A stretch of DNA of 64,000 nt from Sulfuricurvum sp. IAE1. Lineage in GTDB: Bacteria > Campylobacterota > Campylobacteria > Campylobacterales > Sulfurimonadaceae. This document shows positions 63,013-64,000 of this stretch, piece after piece. The notes under the pieces were generated by a model. It ran no database searches, was not told the origin of the DNA, and saw nothing but the letters and a program-made list of their open reading frames with translations. Numbering within the stretch: position 1 is the first letter of the stretch; every line of letters begins with the position of its first letter. Position numbers and translations under genes: made by a program. The stretch covers positions 1 to 64,000 of the forward strand of contig NZ_SLTI01000042.1 in assembly GCF_004347735.1 (NCBI RefSeq). Reading direction: 5' to 3'.

Positions 63013-63401
63013 CACAAACTACTTTTATGGAAAAATACCCCATCTATACCCTCGAAGTTTCGAAAAACGAATCCCTCTTTTCTACCGTTGACGAGATCAT
63101 CGACAATCTCAAAAACCAAATCGCCGCCGATCCCGTCGCCGCCTACATTGCCGATTTTGACCATTATGCCCATACCGACCGCCTGGGCGGAGAGATCAAT
63201 CCAGCCATCAAAGCGGCCAAAATGGTCGTATTCTGCTTCGGCCAGAAACTTCCCAATCCCCAGATGATGGCCGCTCGCCCCCGATCGATCGGCGTAGCCG
63301 ACATGGGAGACAATTTTGTTTTCTCCTTCCTCGAAGCTCCCATGAGCGCCATCAATGTCGCCATGGAACAATGGATAAAACAGTCACTGCGCCTTTCATA
63401 G
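63009..63401 (+). CDS. Conserved small protein of sulfur locus, function unknown
   Basis: A 130-aa cytoplasmic protein with alpha/beta character (YPIYTLEVSKNE, TVDEIIDNLKNQIAADP, AAKMVVFCFGQKL, DNFVFSFLEAPMS). I have the impression of a small DUF family found in sulfur-oxidising Campylobacterota but cannot name it safely. The ATG at 63009 follows GGAG and overlaps the lipoprotein gene by four bases. It is the last gene of the operon. Confidence 0.75.
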   Translation: MTQTTFMEKYPIYTLEVSKNESLFSTVDEIIDNLKNQIAADPVAAYIADFDHYAHTDRLGGEINPAIKAAKMVVFCFGQKLPNPQMMAARPRSIGVADMGDNFVFSFLEAPMSAINVAMEQWIKQSLRLS

Positions 63402-63408
63402 ATTCATT

Positions 63409-63439
63409 TATTTGATAAGATTGTTTACTTTATCAAATA
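63409..63439. promoter_or_regulatory. Perfect inverted repeat, probable operator of metal-uptake locus
   Basis: TATTTGATAA (63409-63418) is mirrored exactly by TTATCAAATA (63430-63439) with 11 bases between. It lies in the short gap before the His-rich protein and TonB receptor, where a Fur- or Zur-type repressor would bind, though it does not match the classical Fur box. Confidence 0.6.
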
Positions 63440-63492
63440 TTTATAGCCCCGCCGCTATCATTTCCCACCTATTTTTGAAAGGGGAAAAGGAT

Positions 63493-63750
63493 TTGCGCGG
63501 TCTCCGTAAATGGTTTGCTCTCCTTTTTATTCTTTCCCTTTTCGCCACCGTCGCGCACGAACTCGACCACGACCATCACCATGACGAAACGTGCGAAGTG
63601 TGTCTGCTTGCGCATGCCCCCGCATTGCTTGACGATCCCGTCGTTGCCGCTGTCGTGGAATCGGTCTACGATATCTTTTCCGACCCTGCAACCTCCTATT
63701 TTCATACCTCGTCGCTCAACTGCCGCAACCGATCTCCTCCCCTTTTCTGA
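63493..63750 (+). CDS. Small His-rich membrane protein
   Basis: An 85-aa protein with an N-terminal hydrophobic segment (KWFALLFILSLFATVA, about 6-21) followed by HELDHDHHHDETCEVC, a dense His/Asp/Cys metal-binding stretch, and LLAHAPALL. TTG at 63493 follows AGGGGA by seven bases; longer readings start inside the operator. Small proteins with an H-rich, C-x-x-C motif are often encoded just before TonB receptors or efflux pumps for zinc, copper or cobalt, and one follows here after 44 bases. Confidence 0.65.
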   Translation: MRGLRKWFALLFILSLFATVAHELDHDHHHDETCEVCLLAHAPALLDDPVVAAVVESVYDIFSDPATSYFHTSSLNCRNRSPPLF

Positions 63751-63794
63751 TCCCTCTTCAGCCAAACCCACTTTATTACGATCAGGATATTTCC

Positions 63795-64000
63795 ATGAAC
63801 AAAACACTACTATCCATTTTTGCCGCCGGCGCACTGCTGGCCGATGAACTTTCATCCGAACATCTGATGATCGAAGCGATCACCGTATCGGCATCGCCCA
63901 TCCACGAACACGACGCGTTCGACGTCCCCGCCCAAATCGATGCGCTCGAGCGTGACGATATCATTGCGAAATCGACCTCATCGCTGGGTGCGATACTCGA
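63795..64000 (+). CDS. TonB-dependent receptor, 5' part (runs off window)
   Basis: Only the first 68 codons are in the window. A signal peptide (about 1-17, ending LLADE) is followed by MIEAITVSASPIHEHDAFDVPAQID, the start of a TonB receptor: the short beta-strand ending in SAS resembles the TonB box, and HEHDAFDVP is like zinc or copper receptors of the ZnuD type. DIIAKSTSSLGAIL fits the first helix of the plug. Metal specificity is inferred from the His-rich neighbour and the His in the N-terminus. Confidence 0.8.
   Translation, partial: MNKTLLSIFAAGALLADELSSEHLMIEAITVSASPIHEHDAFDVPAQIDALERDDIIAKSTSSLGAIL

Noticed and set aside
1-64000. CRISPR arrays, rRNA genes and insertion sequences
   Set aside because: No regularly spaced repeats, rRNA-like sequence or transposase with flanking inverted repeats was seen.

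Overview
The window is bacterial chromosome, most likely from a sulfur-oxidising member of the Campylobacterota (Sulfuricurvum/Sulfurimonas-like). The evidence is the gene order fur-lysS-glyA-DUF1882-SPOR-(trpE)-aroE, which I recall as conserved in this phylum (fur-lysS-glyA-Cj0403-Cj0404-aroE in Campylobacter jejuni). Further support comes from the DUF3373 outer-membrane protein, the sulfide:quinone-oxidoreductase-like flavoproteins, a CetB/CetA-like energy-taxis pair, a sigma-54 promoter on flgL, and T-rich promoters with strong extended -10 boxes. No stretch longer than about 300 bases lacks a gene.

Bases 1-16,000 are a mobile genomic island. A P4-type tyrosine integrase (14607-15851) lies against the 3' end of a tRNA-Leu gene (16024-16109). 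Next come a Fic protein with a perfect palindrome over its promoter and a five-gene, translationally coupled operon on the minus strand: hsdM-hsdS-[membrane protein]-[1524-aa nuclease/STAND NTPase]-hsdR. The two middle genes are not part of a normal type I restriction-modification system. The larger joins an Mrr-like PD-(D/E)xK nuclease to a STAND/NACHT-type ATPase and a long C-terminal region, the layout of Avs/AVAST antiphage sensors. This hybrid locus is the best candidate for an under-described defence system. A serine recombinase lies at the left edge, and the island continues beyond the window.

Bases 16,200-46,500 are core genome: flgL, ftsK (apparently with an AUU start), acnB, dbpA and the PAS/MCP pair. 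Then come pgi-gap, hisG-coaX-cupin, a Xer-like recombinase with BamB-like and YfgM-like envelope genes, gatC, an ArsC-like gene, pilT and a PerR-like regulator. Class II DAHP synthase, a GGDEF cyclase, cvpA and the conserved fur-to-aroE block complete this part.

Bases 46,500-57,200 are a molybdate locus: modE, modA (behind a ModE-type operator), modD, a Mop/TOBE protein, modB and modC. It is split by a tonB-TonB receptor-periplasmic protein-dihaem peroxidase module that has its own structured 5' leader RNA. Bases 57,200-63,400 are a sulfur locus: two divergent clusters, each with an SQR-like flavoprotein, share an AT-rich regulatory region. The right end starts a metal-uptake-like locus: a 10-bp-arm inverted repeat, a His-rich small membrane protein and a TonB receptor cut by the window edge.
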